Assembly: GCF_007993935.1 (NCBI RefSeq)
Contig: NZ_VITY01000006.1
Coordinates: 1-64,000 of the forward strand
Direction of reading: 5' to 3'
DNA from: Bradyrhizobium macuxiense
Lineage (GTDB): Bacteria; Pseudomonadota; Alphaproteobacteria; Rhizobiales; Xanthobacteraceae
DNA length: 64,000 nt
The notes beneath the pieces are model-generated. The model searched no databases and was not told the origin of the DNA. It saw only the letters and a list, made by a program, of their open reading frames with translations. This document shows, piece after piece, positions 1 through 8,308 of the stretch. Numbering within the stretch: position 1 is the stretch's first letter; each line of letters starts with the position of its first letter. The position numbers and the translations under genes were made by a program.

Positions 1-84
1 ATTGCCGTCGCTCGAAAGCTGCTCACCATCCTCAACGCGATGATGCGCGACCGAAAACCCTATCGGGCGGCTCCTTCAACATAA
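1..84 (+). CDS. IS110-family transposase, C-terminal end (partial)
   Basis: An open frame enters from the left edge and stops at taa 82-84. The visible 27 residues (IAVARKLLTILNAMMRD...) match the usual tail of IS110/IS1111-type transposases, where a helix of the form VARKLLTILNAM lies just before the end. Only this tail is in the window, so neither the DEDD catalytic domain nor the element's left boundary can be seen. Family assignment rests on this short motif, hence moderate confidence. Its presence beside repeat-rich DNA and a gene remnant suggests a rearranged chromosomal junction. Confidence 0.6.
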   Translation: MAVARKLLTILNAMMRDRKPYRAAPST

Positions 85-310
85 CAGTTGCCGGCCTTCG
101 CCGGGACGACAGCGAATGTGTTGCGCTGTCTGTGGGTCACACTTCCGCGCTCTCGCGACATCTTCTGCCCGAGCTTTGCTCTTCGTTTTCGCCCTCTCCT
201 TGAAGATGGGCCCCGAGCAAAAGGGTAGAAAGCTCGGGGGGTAGGACCACAGGCTTGCACCGTCGGGCAACTCAGTGGCACGCGCGCGTGAAGGAGCCAC
301 CGGCGGCAGG

Positions 311-358
311 GTTCCCTCTCCCCTTGCGGGAGAGGGTGAGGGTTAGGGAGAGGGGTGC
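311..358 (+). repeat. Bradyrhizobium-type palindromic intergenic repeat, copy 1
   Basis: A cctctccccttgcgggagag palindromic unit followed by gagggttagggagaggggtg. Positions 314-336 are the exact reverse complement of 462-484 (23 of 23 bases), so this and the next copy form an inverted pair around the gene remnant at 380-445. A third, diverged copy is at 11837-11877. Confidence 0.75.
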
Positions 359-379
359 CTCACGACGTGCCCTCTCCAG

Positions 380-445
380 TCAGGCGAGCACGCACGGCAC
401 ATAGCCGAGATCGCGCGAGAACTTCACGCCAATGATCTCACCCGG
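380..445 (-). pseudogene. C-terminal remnant of a lost gene
   Basis: Reading the minus strand toward the tga at 382-380 gives about 22 codons ending EIIGVKFSRDLGYVPCVLA, nearly all with G or C in third position as in real genes of this DNA. Upstream in this frame the sequence runs straight into the palindromic repeat at 447-486, and no start codon with a ribosome-binding site exists. The simplest reading is the tail of a gene that once followed the binding-protein gene at 579-1799 and was cut by a repeat or deletion. The family is not recognised. It could also be chance. Confidence 0.35.
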
Positions 446-446
446 G

Positions 447-486
447 GCCACCCCTCTCCCTCCCTCTCCCGCAAGGGGAGAGGGAG
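447..486 (-). repeat. Bradyrhizobium-type palindromic intergenic repeat, copy 2 (inverted)
   Basis: Same element as 311-358 in opposite orientation but lacking the ctaaccctcacc segment; 462-484 is the perfect reverse complement of 314-336. The two copies could fold into a large stem with the remnant at 380-445 in the loop. Confidence 0.75.
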
Positions 487-578
487 CCGGAGAGGCGTGC
501 TCACCTCACCGGTCGCTTCGGGTTCTCGGTTCGCGAGCTGCCGGGTACGCACCAGAGAATGACGAAAGAACGATCGCC

Positions 579-1799
579 CTAATGCGCCTTGGCGACGTAG
601 GGGCAACCGCCTTCATCGAGTGGACGGAAGGCCTGGTCGCCCGGCACCGTCGCGAGATATTCGTAGAGATCCCATTTGCTCTTGGACTCTTCCGGCTTCT
701 TGATCCGCATCAGATACATGTCATGCACCATGCGGCCGTCCTCGCGCACCACGCCGTTCTGGGCAAAGAAATCGTTGACCGGGGTCTTGCGCATCTGCGC
801 GATCACGGTCTCCGAATCGACCGAGTTGGTGGCGGCAACGGCCTTGAAATAGTGCCGCAGCGCCGAGTTGACGCCGGCCTGGTAGGCCGTCGGCATCGCG
901 CCGTGGCGCTTGAAGAACTCCTGGGCGAAGGCGCGCGTCTCGGGCGTGCGATCCCAATAGAAGGAATCGGTGAACAGCAGATCGTGCGCATGCGCGAGGC
1001 CGAGCGCGGGCACGTCGGTGAGCGTCACCTGCAGCGCGACGAGCTGCATGCTGGCGCGGATGTTGAACTCGTCGGCCTGCGACACCGCGTTGCGGAAGTC
1101 GGAGCCGGCATTGGCGAGCGCCAGGATCTTGGCGCCGGAGGACTGGGCCTGCAGCAGGAAGGACGAGAAATCGGCGGTGTCGAACGGATGGCGGACCGCG
1201 CCCAGCACCTTGCCGCCGGCCGATGTGACGGCCTTGCTGGCGTCGCGCTCCAGCGCTTGGCCGAACGCATAATCCGCCGTGAGGAAGAACCAGGGCGTGC
1301 CGCCACGCGCAACCACAGCCTTCGCCGTCGCGTTCGATGAAGCATAGGTGTCGTAGGTCCACTGCACGCTGGTCGGCGAACATTGCTTGCCGGTGAGATC
1401 GGATGAACCGGAGCCCGAGATCAGGAACAGCTTCTTGCGTTCGCGCGTCACGGTCTGGATCGCGAGCGCCACCGCGGAATTGACGCCTTCCGCGATCACG
1501 TCGACACCCTTGTTGTCGATCCAGTTGCGCACGATGCCGGTCGCGACGTCGGGCTTGTTCTGGTGATCGGCCGAGATGATCTCGATCTTGCGGCCGACGA
1601 CCGTGCCGCCGATTTCCTCCGCAGCCATTTGCGCCGCTATCACCGATCCCGGGCCATTGCCGTCGGAATATTGCCCGCTCATGTCGGTGATGATGCCGAC
1701 ACGCAGGACGCCGTCCTCCGCGCGAGCTGCGCCGGCGGCAAAGGAGAGACACACCGCAGCAATTGCGATCAGGACATGCGAGCGTTTCGTGATGGACAT
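579..1799 (-). CDS. Branched-chain amino acid-type ABC transporter substrate-binding protein
   Basis: A 406-residue periplasmic type I binding protein (Peripla_BP_6, LivJ/HAAAP-like) that would deliver a ligand to a LivHM permease. Residues 1-27 are a signal peptide with a hydrophobic core and an AARA cleavage site; the mature part begins with the typical RVGIITDMSGQYSD strand and contains the FLISGSGSSDLTG loop and the AYQAGVNS helix. The open frame extends 15 codons further upstream, but the ATG at 1799 sits behind a GGGAACGA ribosome-binding site and starts the signal peptide. It follows two amidases on the same strand, so an amide or amidic acid ligand is plausible (inference). No permease of its class adjoins it; the nearest Liv permeases are at 47.9-49.8 kb. 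Confidence 0.9.
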   Translation of the reverse strand: MSITKRSHVLIAIAAVCLSFAAGAARAEDGVLRVGIITDMSGQYSDGNGPGSVIAAQMAAEEIGGTVVGRKIEIISADHQNKPDVATGIVRNWIDNKGVDVIAEGVNSAVALAIQTVTRERKKLFLISGSGSSDLTGKQCSPTSVQWTYDTYASSNATAKAVVARGGTPWFFLTADYAFGQALERDASKAVTSAGGKVLGAVRHPFDTADFSSFLLQAQSSGAKILALANAGSDFRNAVSQADEFNIRASMQLVALQVTLTDVPALGLAHAHDLLFTDSFYWDRTPETRAFAQEFFKRHGAMPTAYQAGVNSALRHYFKAVAATNSVDSETVIAQMRKTPVNDFFAQNGVVREDGRMVHDMYLMRIKKPEESKSKWDLYEYLATVPGDQAFRPLDEGGCPYVAKAH

Positions 1800-2046
1800 T
1801 TCGTTCCCAGGGATTCGGATGGTTCGGACGATCTCCTGAAGCAATCAGGGATCGCCGACAACCCCGTTGGCAGGCATGGCGCTCTGCGAATCCGCGCCAA
1901 AATTCCGGGAGGAGGAACACGGCTGCGGCGCCGGCTCACGCGCCTCGCTGATCATGCGAACGCCGCGACGAGATTTCGCCGCGGCGTTGCTGGGACGTAC
2001 GATTGGATCATACGAATCGACAATGCGAGATGGCGTCGAGATCGCC

Positions 2047-3477
2047 TCAGCGCCGCTCCCACAATTGCCTCACGAGGATGCCAACCTTGCGCTCGATCGC
2101 CTCGGCGGCATCGAGGCACATGTCCTCGCGATACCGCGAGCCGACGATCTGGACGCCGACCGGCACGCCTTCATGCAGACCGACCGGCACCACGGCCGCC
2201 GGCAGCCCCAGCACGTTGATCGACGAAATGAAGCGCAGATCGTTCCAGAACAACTCCTTGACGCGCTGTTCGCCGCCGAGATCGGCATTGACCTCCGGCG
2301 TCTTGCGTACCGATGTCGGCGTCAGCACCAGCGGATATTGCTCGAGGAACGTCATCCAGTTCCTGATATGACGGGACCGCTCGGCGATCGCCTTCATGTA
2401 GCCGGCCTGATCGAGCGGGTTCGCCAGCGCCATGAAGCCGTGGAACGTCTTCTGGAAGTCGGCGCTGGTGGTCGCCAGCATCTGGTCCTGCTGCAACACC
2501 CGGGTCTCGGTCATGATCAGGTCGCACCAGAGCTGCCAGACCTTGTTGAGATCGGGCACCTCGACTTCGCTGACCGCGTAGCCCGCGTCGGCCAGATGAT
2601 CGGCCGCCTTGCGCTGGAGCGCGATCACGCCGCGATCGGTCGCCATGTCCTCGGGGATCTTCGCCAGCGCGACCTTGACCGGCGCGGCGGGCTTCGGCCC
2701 CTGCAACGGCGCCGGCACGTACCAGGGATCGCGCGGGTCGCGCTGCGCCATCACCTCGAGGCCGAGACGCACGTCGGCGACGTGGCGCGCCAGCGGTCCT
2801 TGCGACGACATGAACTGCGCCATCAGCGGCCGTTCTGCTGTGGCTGAGGGATTGAACGCAGGAATGCGGCCCTGGGTCGGCTTGATGGTGGCGATGCCGT
2901 TGCAATGCGCCGGCCAGCGCAGCGAGCCACCGATATCGTTGCCATGCGCGATGGTGCCGATGCCGGCCGCGATCGACGCGCCGGCGCCGCCCGATGATCC
3001 GCCGCACGTCACGTCCGCGTTCCAGGGATTGCGCGTCAGGCCGTGCAGCGGATTGTCGGTGAAGCCGCGCAACGAGAATTCCGGCGTGTTGGTCAGGCCG
3101 ATGATGACGGCGCCGGCCTTCTTGAGATTGGCCGTCACCGGCGAGTCGCCCGGAGCGATGTTGTCCTTGAAGGCGACCACGCCGTTCGAATTGGCCTGGC
3201 CCTCGACGTCGATGTTGATCTTGATCGTGACCGGCACGCCGTGCAGCGGCCCAACGGCGCCGCCCTTCGCTTTGCTCGCGGCCAGCGCCGCATCCGCCGC
3301 CTTGGCGGCCTGCATCGCCGACGCGCCGAGATCGACGACGACGGCGTTGAGCGCCGGGTTGGCCTGCTGCATGCGCTCGAGATGGGCGCGAACCACCTCT
3401 TCCGATGTTACTTCGTTGTTCCGGATCGCCGCCGCCGTGTCCACGGCGGACCATTGCCAGATCGGTGCATTCGTCAC
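2047..3477 (-). CDS. Amidase signature family enzyme (first of two)
   Basis: A 476-residue amidase-signature hydrolase expected to hydrolyse a carboxamide to acid plus ammonia in the cytoplasm. The Ser-cisSer-Lys triad is intact: Lys86 in VTIKINID, Ser161 in TCGGSSGG and the nucleophile Ser185 in DIGGSLRWPA, with the family's 24-residue serine spacing. Length is normal for single-domain amidases (about 450-500). The gene lies 39 bases downstream of a paralogous amidase (3517-4935), with very similar motifs and length. A GGGGGAA run precedes the ATG. The bound substrate cannot be inferred; GatA is unlikely because gatB/gatC are absent and the copy is duplicated among transport genes. Confidence 0.9.
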   Translation of the reverse strand: MTNAPIWQWSAVDTAAAIRNNEVTSEEVVRAHLERMQQANPALNAVVVDLGASAMQAAKAADAALAASKAKGGAVGPLHGVPVTIKINIDVEGQANSNGVVAFKDNIAPGDSPVTANLKKAGAVIIGLTNTPEFSLRGFTDNPLHGLTRNPWNADVTCGGSSGGAGASIAAGIGTIAHGNDIGGSLRWPAHCNGIATIKPTQGRIPAFNPSATAERPLMAQFMSSQGPLARHVADVRLGLEVMAQRDPRDPWYVPAPLQGPKPAAPVKVALAKIPEDMATDRGVIALQRKAADHLADAGYAVSEVEVPDLNKVWQLWCDLIMTETRVLQQDQMLATTSADFQKTFHGFMALANPLDQAGYMKAIAERSRHIRNWMTFLEQYPLVLTPTSVRKTPEVNADLGGEQRVKELFWNDLRFISSINVLGLPAAVVPVGLHEGVPVGVQIVGSRYREDMCLDAAEAIERKVGILVRQLWERR

Positions 3478-3516
3478 GTGGTATTCCCCCGTTGCGTTAG
3501 GTGCTTTGTTATTGGT

Positions 3517-4935
3517 TCAGTCGCGCGGATCGATCGGCGTCAGCGTCGACGCACGCGCCTCGATCATCTCGGCGATGGCGAGACAGACATCCTCGCGGAA
3601 GCGGCCGGCGATCACCTGGACGCCGACCGGCACGCCGCCGGCGGTCCCTGTCGGGACCACGACCGACGGAAAGCCAAGCGCAGGCACCGCGAGCAGCGGC
3701 CGCTGCGCGTCGAGCAGCGCGTGCACCACGTCAGCATCTTCCTGATCCTGATCGAAGCGGAACGGCAGTTGCGCGGAGACCGGCAGGATGATGACCGGGC
3801 AACGCTCCTGGAACAGCTGCCAGGCCCGCACGATGGCGAGCCGCTGCTCGAAGCAGGCCAGCACCTGATCGCCGTCGAGCTCGGGCGCATAGGCGATATG
3901 GCCCTCGAGATTGTAGCGGGATCTATCGTCGCCGAATTTGCGGATCATCGGCGCCAGCACGCGCCGCTCCTCATTGATGACGAGGCGATGCCAGAGATCG
4001 GCGGCGTCTGCGAGCCGCGGCGGCAAGGTCTCCTCCACCGCAAAGCCGGCCTCCGCGAGCCAGTGTCCGGCGGCGCGCACCGCAGCGCTCACCTCCGGCG
4101 CCTCGTCGCCGAACGGCGCCGGCGCGATCGCAACACCGATCGGCCGCTTGAGCGGCGCACCTTGCAGCGGCACCGGCAGCCAGGTGCCGTCGCGCGCGTC
4201 CGCCTGCGCCATCGCGGCGAGGCCGGCGCGCAGATCGGCGACCGAGCGCGCGAGCGGCCCCTGCACCGACATCATCTGCGCCGTAATCGGACGATCGCTG
4301 GTGGCCGACGGATTGAAGGCGGGGATCCGTCCCGGGGTCGGACGCAGGCCGGCGACGCCGCAGGCGTAAGCGGGATAGCGGATCGAGCCGCCGAAATCAT
4401 TGCCGTGCGCGATCGCGCCCATGCCGGAAGCGACCGCCGACGCGGCCCCGCCGCTGGAGCCGCCCGGTGTCAGGTGCCGGCCCCACGGATTATAGGTCGC
4501 GCCGTGCAGATCGTTGTTGGTGAACCAGCGGTGCGAGAACGCCGGCGTATTGGTGCGACCGACTATGACGGCGCCCGCCTTGCGAAAATTCGCGACCACC
4601 GGGCTGTCCTCGGTCGCTATCACGTCGCGGAATGCGACAACGCCGTTGGTGGTGGCGTGACCGCGCTGATCGACATTGACCTTGATGGTTACCGGCACGC
4701 CATGCAGCACGCCGAGCTCGGCGCTGGATTTCACTACGGCATCCGCGGTATCCGCCGCGGCCAGCGCTTCGTCGGCGAGCACTTCGACCACAGCGTTCAA
4801 TGCCGGATTGACCTTGGCGATGCGATAGAGGCTGGACTGCACGGCGTCGCGGCTCGATATCGCACGCGTCGCGATCCCGCGCGCCAGATCGACGGCCGAC
4901 CAGCTCCACAACTCATTCTCGCGCCGCGTGACCAT
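3517..4935 (-). CDS. Amidase signature family enzyme (second of two)
   Basis: A 472-residue amidase-signature hydrolase with the triad Lys85 (VTIKVNVD), Ser160 (TPGGSSGG) and nucleophile Ser184 (DFGGSIRYPA). The frame can be read from a TTG five codons earlier, but that TTG lies inside the GGAGGAAAC ribosome-binding site of the ATG at 4935, so 4935 is the start. It shares length, order of motifs and the ALNAVV/GTIAHGND-like segments with the downstream amidase, so the pair looks like an old tandem duplication. Placed directly after the GntR gene and before the second amidase, it likely processes a compound imported by the neighbouring transporters (inference). Confidence 0.9.
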   Translation of the reverse strand: MVTRRENELWSWSAVDLARGIATRAISSRDAVQSSLYRIAKVNPALNAVVEVLADEALAAADTADAVVKSSAELGVLHGVPVTIKVNVDQRGHATTNGVVAFRDVIATEDSPVVANFRKAGAVIVGRTNTPAFSHRWFTNNDLHGATYNPWGRHLTPGGSSGGAASAVASGMGAIAHGNDFGGSIRYPAYACGVAGLRPTPGRIPAFNPSATSDRPITAQMMSVQGPLARSVADLRAGLAAMAQADARDGTWLPVPLQGAPLKRPIGVAIAPAPFGDEAPEVSAAVRAAGHWLAEAGFAVEETLPPRLADAADLWHRLVINEERRVLAPMIRKFGDDRSRYNLEGHIAYAPELDGDQVLACFEQRLAIVRAWQLFQERCPVIILPVSAQLPFRFDQDQEDADVVHALLDAQRPLLAVPALGFPSVVVPTGTAGGVPVGVQVIAGRFREDVCLAIAEMIEARASTLTPIDPRD

Positions 4936-4979
4936 TGTTGTTTCCTCCAACGCGTAATGCAGCAGTCAGCCGATGCGGT

Positions 4980-5774
4980 TCAGTCGAGCCGCAGCGGCTG
5001 GTGAAAGACCGGTAGGTCCATGCGCCGGTCTTCCGCGGGGACGACCACGGCTTCGGCGCTCAGCACATGATCGAGCATCACGCGCCGGGCACGCGCCGCG
5101 TTGCCGGAGCGGAACGCGGCCATCAGGCGCTTGTGAAACTCGATGTTCTCGCAGGTGAAGCTGGATGCGAATTCCTGCACGCCGAGCTTGCCGATCAGAT
5201 GGCGGATCGCCTCGTTGACGAAGCGGGCGACCAGGCCGAGCAGCGGATTGGGACAGGCCTCGATCAGGATGTCGTGGAAATCGATCTCGGCATGGCGGTG
5301 GTGCTCCCAGTCCGCGTCGCCGCCTGGATGATGCTCCTGAACCGCGATCGCCTTGTCGAGCGCGGCGAAATGCGCGAGCGTGAGGTGGCCGACCACGCTG
5401 AAGGCGAGCTCCGGCTCGATCAGCCGTCGGATCTGGTAGATCTGCGCCGTCGAGATCGACTGGAAATAGAAGTAGTTGCTGAGCAGGCCGACGATCCGGT
5501 TGATCGACACCGGCGCCACCCGCGCGCCGCCGCCGGGCCCTGTCGTGTTCTGCACCAGCCCCTGCACTTCCAGCGACTTAAGCGCCTCGCGGATGGTTGA
5601 GCGGCTGCAGCCGAACATCTCGATCAGTTCGCTTTCCTGCGGCAGCCGGTCGTTCGGCTGCAAGCCGGCCTGGAAGATGTGGCTGCGGATCAGGTCGGCA
5701 ACCGCGTCCGACCGCTTGCGCTTGATCGAGGCGCGCCGTGACGGGTCCAGGGACGGAAGGGTCGATTTATCCAT
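4980..5774 (-). CDS. FadR/FCD-type GntR transcriptional regulator
   Basis: A 264-residue GntR-family repressor/activator. Residues about 15-80 form the winged helix (LIRSHIFQAGLQPNDRLPQESELIEMFGCSRSTIREALKSLEVQGLV, split here only by description), followed by the all-helical FCD ligand domain with candidate metal or ligand residues in EIDFHDIL, NEAIRHLI and EFHKRLM and a closing ARRVMLDHV helix. The ATG at 5774 is chosen because the regulator alignment normally begins 15-20 residues before the helix-turn-helix; an in-frame ATG at 5834 behind GGGCAGG is an alternative. An AT-rich inverted repeat (5775-5788) touches the start and may be its own operator. Likely senses a carboxylate or amide from this cluster (inference). 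Confidence 0.88.
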   Translation of the reverse strand: MDKSTLPSLDPSRRASIKRKRSDAVADLIRSHIFQAGLQPNDRLPQESELIEMFGCSRSTIREALKSLEVQGLVQNTTGPGGGARVAPVSINRIVGLLSNYFYFQSISTAQIYQIRRLIEPELAFSVVGHLTLAHFAALDKAIAVQEHHPGGDADWEHHRHAEIDFHDILIEACPNPLLGLVARFVNEAIRHLIGKLGVQEFASSFTCENIEFHKRLMAAFRSGNAARARRVMLDHVLSAEAVVVPAEDRRMDLPVFHQPLRLD

Positions 5775-5788
5775 TTTATAATCATAAA
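5775..5788. promoter_or_regulatory. AT-rich inverted repeat at the GntR start
   Basis: TTTAT, four bases, ATAAA, in a locally AT-rich patch immediately upstream of the GntR start codon in otherwise GC-rich DNA. It may be the regulator's own operator or part of its promoter. Short arms make chance possible. Confidence 0.35.
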
Positions 5789-5836
5789 TAGGATCGAGAC
5801 GGCTTGGCAAGGGGCGATCGCCCCAAAGGGCCATCC

Positions 5837-5858
5837 TGCCCGGGGCTCATCCCGGGCA
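5837..5858. terminator. Perfect 8-bp hairpin downstream of the permease pair
   Basis: TGCCCGGG, loop of six, CCCGGGCA. It lies between the stop of the permease gene (5903, minus strand) and the GntR gene, where leftward transcription from the permeases would be trimmed or ended. There is no T-run, so it may instead be one of the dispersed CCCGGG palindromes of these genomes. Confidence 0.35.
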
Positions 5859-5902
5859 TGACGGCAGACCCAACATTTGAGGAATTGGCGAGCGATGATC
5901 GC

Positions 5903-7024
5903 TCAGTTCGTTCCGCGCTGCGCCTCGAGGCTGCGGCTGTAGAGCGACATCGCAAAGCAGAACACGAAGTAGATCACGCCGACGAAGATGTAGACCTCGA
6001 CGCTGAACGACTGCCAGGCCGGATCGACGATCGCGGTCTTGGCGGTCGTCAGAAGATCGAAGATGCCGATGATCAGGACCAGGCTGGTGTCCTTGAAGAA
6101 GGCGATGAAGGTGTTGACCAGCGGCGGGATGACGTGGCGGATCGCCTGCGGCAGCACGATCAGCGCGTGTTTCTGCCAATAGGACAGGCCGAGCGCATCC
6201 CCCGCTTCATACTGTCCGCGCGGCACCGCCTGCAAGCCGCCCCGCACCACTTCGGCAAGGTAGGCGCCGGCATAGAGGATGAAGGCGATCTGCGCGCGCA
6301 AGAGTTTGTCGATGTTGACGCCATCGGGCATGAACAGCGGGAACATCACGCTCGCCATGAACAAGAGGCTGATCAGCGGCACGCCGCGGATCAGTTCGAC
6401 ATAGAGCACGCAGAGCGAGCGGATCGCCGGCAATTTCGAGCGGCGGCCGAGCGCGACCAGGATACCGAGGGGGAAGCCGAACGCCAGTCCGAACGTCGCC
6501 AGGATCAGCGTCACCGGCAGCCCGCCCCAGCGGTCCTGGGTGACGAAGGTGAGACCAAGGAAGCCGCCCCACATCAGGCACCCGATCACGATCAGGGCCG
6601 CGGCCCACAGCAGGAACAGCTCCTTGCGCCAGAAGCTGCGGCGGCTCGAGACCGCGAATAGCGCGATGAAGATCAGGACCGCGAGCGCCGGCCGCCACTG
6701 CTCACTGAACGGATATGTGCCGAACAGGATGAAGCGATACTTCTCGGGCACGACGGCCCAGCAGGCGCCGACGCCGCGCAGCGCGCGGCAGGCGCTGCTG
6801 TCGTTGCCGGAGACGATCCAGACCGCGTTGGCGATGCCCCATTGCCAGAGGCCGATGCACGCCTTGCCGAGCAGGAACAGCAAGACCAGCGTCATGATGC
6901 TGGAGGGGATCGAGGCGAACAGATTGGCGCGCAGCCACGCGGTGAGGTGACCACCGAGCGCCCGCGGCGCCGGCCGCGGGCCGATCGGCAATGGATCCTG
7001 TGGCAGGTGGGCGACCGAGCTCAT
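5903..7024 (-). CDS. aapM: Polar amino acid ABC transporter permease (AapM-like)
   Basis: A 373-residue integral membrane permease of the HisM/GltK class, second permease of a polar amino acid importer. It carries a long N-terminal extension with transmembrane segments and a periplasmic loop before the conserved BPD_transp_1 domain, as in rhizobial AapM. The EAA loop that docks on the ATPase is seen in GGLQAVPRGQYEAGDALGLS. The ATG at 7024 starts one base after the stop of the upstream permease; the frame's further upstream codons overlap that gene and lack a ribosome-binding site. The ATPase (AapP) is not in the window, and the binding protein is on the other strand at 10600-11610. Confidence 0.88.
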   Translation of the reverse strand: MSSVAHLPQDPLPIGPRPAPRALGGHLTAWLRANLFASIPSSIMTLVLLFLLGKACIGLWQWGIANAVWIVSGNDSSACRALRGVGACWAVVPEKYRFILFGTYPFSEQWRPALAVLIFIALFAVSSRRSFWRKELFLLWAAALIVIGCLMWGGFLGLTFVTQDRWGGLPVTLILATFGLAFGFPLGILVALGRRSKLPAIRSLCVLYVELIRGVPLISLLFMASVMFPLFMPDGVNIDKLLRAQIAFILYAGAYLAEVVRGGLQAVPRGQYEAGDALGLSYWQKHALIVLPQAIRHVIPPLVNTFIAFFKDTSLVLIIGIFDLLTTAKTAIVDPAWQSFSVEVYIFVGVIYFVFCFAMSLYSRSLEAQRGTN

Positions 7025-7025
7025 G

Positions 7026-8213
7026 TCAGCGCTCCACCAGCGCGATGCGCGCATTGTACCAGTTCATGAACAGGCTGATGCCGAGGCTGATGGTGAGGAA
7101 TACCAGCATGATCAGCGCGATCGACTCGATCGCCTGCCCGGTCTGGTTCAGCGTGGTGTTGGCGACCGAGACGATGTCCTGGTAGCCGACCGCGACCGCG
7201 AGCGAGGAGTTCTTGGTCAGGTTCAGATACTGGCTGGTCATCGGCGGGATGATGACACGCAGCGCCTGCGGCAGCACGATGTGTTGCAAGACAAAGCCGC
7301 GCTTCAGCCCGAGCGCCTTGGCCGCCTCCGACTGGCCGCGCGGCACCGCCTGGATGCCGCTGCGCACGATCTCGGCGATGAAGGCCGAGGTGTAGGTGAC
7401 GAGTGCGATCAGCAGCGCGAAGTATTCCGGCGCCAGGGTCAGCCCGCCGACGAAGTTGAAGCCGCGCAGCTCCGGCAGCGTGATGCTCCAGCTCGCGCCC
7501 GAGAGGAACGACACCAGCGCAGGCAGCGCGACGACGAGGCCGAGCGCATAGGGCCACGCGGCACGCGCTCGGCCATCGACCATCTGCTGCGCGATCAGGC
7601 GGCGCCGGACGAAGCGGAAAACCATCAGGCCTGCGACTAGCGCCAGGATGGTCCACCAATTGGCCTCATGCAGCGGGACCGACGGCAGGATCAGGCCGCG
7701 ATTGGAGAGATAGACGCCCTCGACCGGCTTCCACGCCTGGCGCGCCGCCGGCAGGCCCTGCATCAGCACGTACCAGAACAGCAGCTGCAGCAGCAGCGGC
7801 AGGTCGCGCAGCACCTCGACATAAACGGCGGCAAGCCGCGCCAAGAGCCAGTTCGACGACAGCCGCGCGATGCCGACCAGCGTGCCGATCACGGTCGCCA
7901 GCACGATGCCGATCACCGCGACGCGCAGCGTGTTGACGATGCCGACGATGAAGGCCCGCAGGTAAGTGTCCTTCGGCGTGTAGTCGATCCAGCTGTCGGC
8001 GATCGGCATGCCGGCTTCGCGGCCGAGGAAGGCGAAGCCGGTCGAGATGCGCCGTACCGAGAGATTATGGATCGCGTTCGACCACAGGAAGGCGACGATC
8101 GCGACCGCGATCCCAACCACGAGGATCTGCCAGAACAGCCCGGCGACGCGGGGATCGCTGAGCGAAAGCCGCCAGGGCCGGGCGGGAGGGCGTTTCGGCG
8201 TCGATGTCGTCAC
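7026..8213 (-). CDS. aapQ: Polar amino acid ABC transporter permease (AapQ-like)
   Basis: A 395-residue permease with the AapQ layout: an N-terminal membrane anchor, a long periplasmic segment, then the permease domain with the EAA loop GIQAVPRGQSEAAKALGLK. It pairs with the AapM-like gene one base downstream. The start is uncertain: GTG 8213 is preferred because it follows a GGGATCC-like site and gives the expected cytoplasmic N-terminus, while the ATG at 8270 lies inside the inverted repeat 8268-8304 that is probably an operator. Divergent from the RpiR regulator. Likely imports the same compound as the amidases and aminotransferase handle (inference). Confidence 0.85.
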   Translation of the reverse strand: MTTSTPKRPPARPWRLSLSDPRVAGLFWQILVVGIAVAIVAFLWSNAIHNLSVRRISTGFAFLGREAGMPIADSWIDYTPKDTYLRAFIVGIVNTLRVAVIGIVLATVIGTLVGIARLSSNWLLARLAAVYVEVLRDLPLLLQLLFWYVLMQGLPAARQAWKPVEGVYLSNRGLILPSVPLHEANWWTILALVAGLMVFRFVRRRLIAQQMVDGRARAAWPYALGLVVALPALVSFLSGASWSITLPELRGFNFVGGLTLAPEYFALLIALVTYTSAFIAEIVRSGIQAVPRGQSEAAKALGLKRGFVLQHIVLPQALRVIIPPMTSQYLNLTKNSSLAVAVGYQDIVSVANTTLNQTGQAIESIALIMLVFLTISLGISLFMNWYNARIALVER

Positions 8214-8267
8214 AGCACAAGGATCCCAATGAGAAGCGATCTTCTGCCATGCGCTATATGCGCGCGT

Positions 8268-8304
8268 CATATGTTGCACCAAATTGATAATTGTGCAACA
8301 TATG
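8268..8304. promoter_or_regulatory. Perfect 12-bp inverted repeat between divergent operons; likely RpiR operator
   Basis: CATATGTTGCAC (8268-8279), 13-base AT-rich spacer, GTGCAACATATG (8293-8304), with no mismatch in the arms. It lies between the leftward permease operon and the rightward regulator gene whose ATG follows at 8309. Arm length, symmetry and place fit an operator for the adjacent RpiR/MurR-type regulator, which would control both directions. Confidence 0.75.
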
Positions 8305-8308
8305 TTTC

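Larger units (their letters stand above)
85..578. other. Repeat-rich intergenic region without an intact gene
   Basis: About 490 bases between the transposase end and the first full gene. It holds a ccggccttcgccgggacgac segment common between Bradyrhizobium genes, a G/C-rich stretch (170-300) that looks like a dispersed intergenic element, a pair of oppositely oriented palindromic elements (311-358 and 447-486) and a short coding remnant (380-445, minus strand). Several overlapping open frames of 60-75 codons cross it on both strands, but none has a ribosome-binding site or family resemblance, and they follow the repeats, so they are not called as genes. Confidence 0.6.

Noticed and set aside
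60..300. Two overlapping minus-strand frames of about 74 codons
   Set aside because: They cross the transposase tail and dispersed intergenic DNA, overlap each other and have no ribosome-binding site.
432..1340. 302-codon plus-strand frame at the left end
   Set aside because: It begins in repeat DNA and runs antisense to the binding-protein gene; composition is that of an antisense frame.
2047..4935. GatA subunit of Asp/Glu-tRNA amidotransferase
   Set aside because: Two tandem copies, no gatB or gatC, and a transport/regulator setting point to catabolic amidases.
3043..5004. 653-codon open frame on the plus strand opposite the two amidase genes
   Set aside because: It is antisense to two genes with complete catalytic motifs, is Arg/His/Asp-rich as expected for antisense of high-GC codons, and has no ribosome-binding site or family motif.
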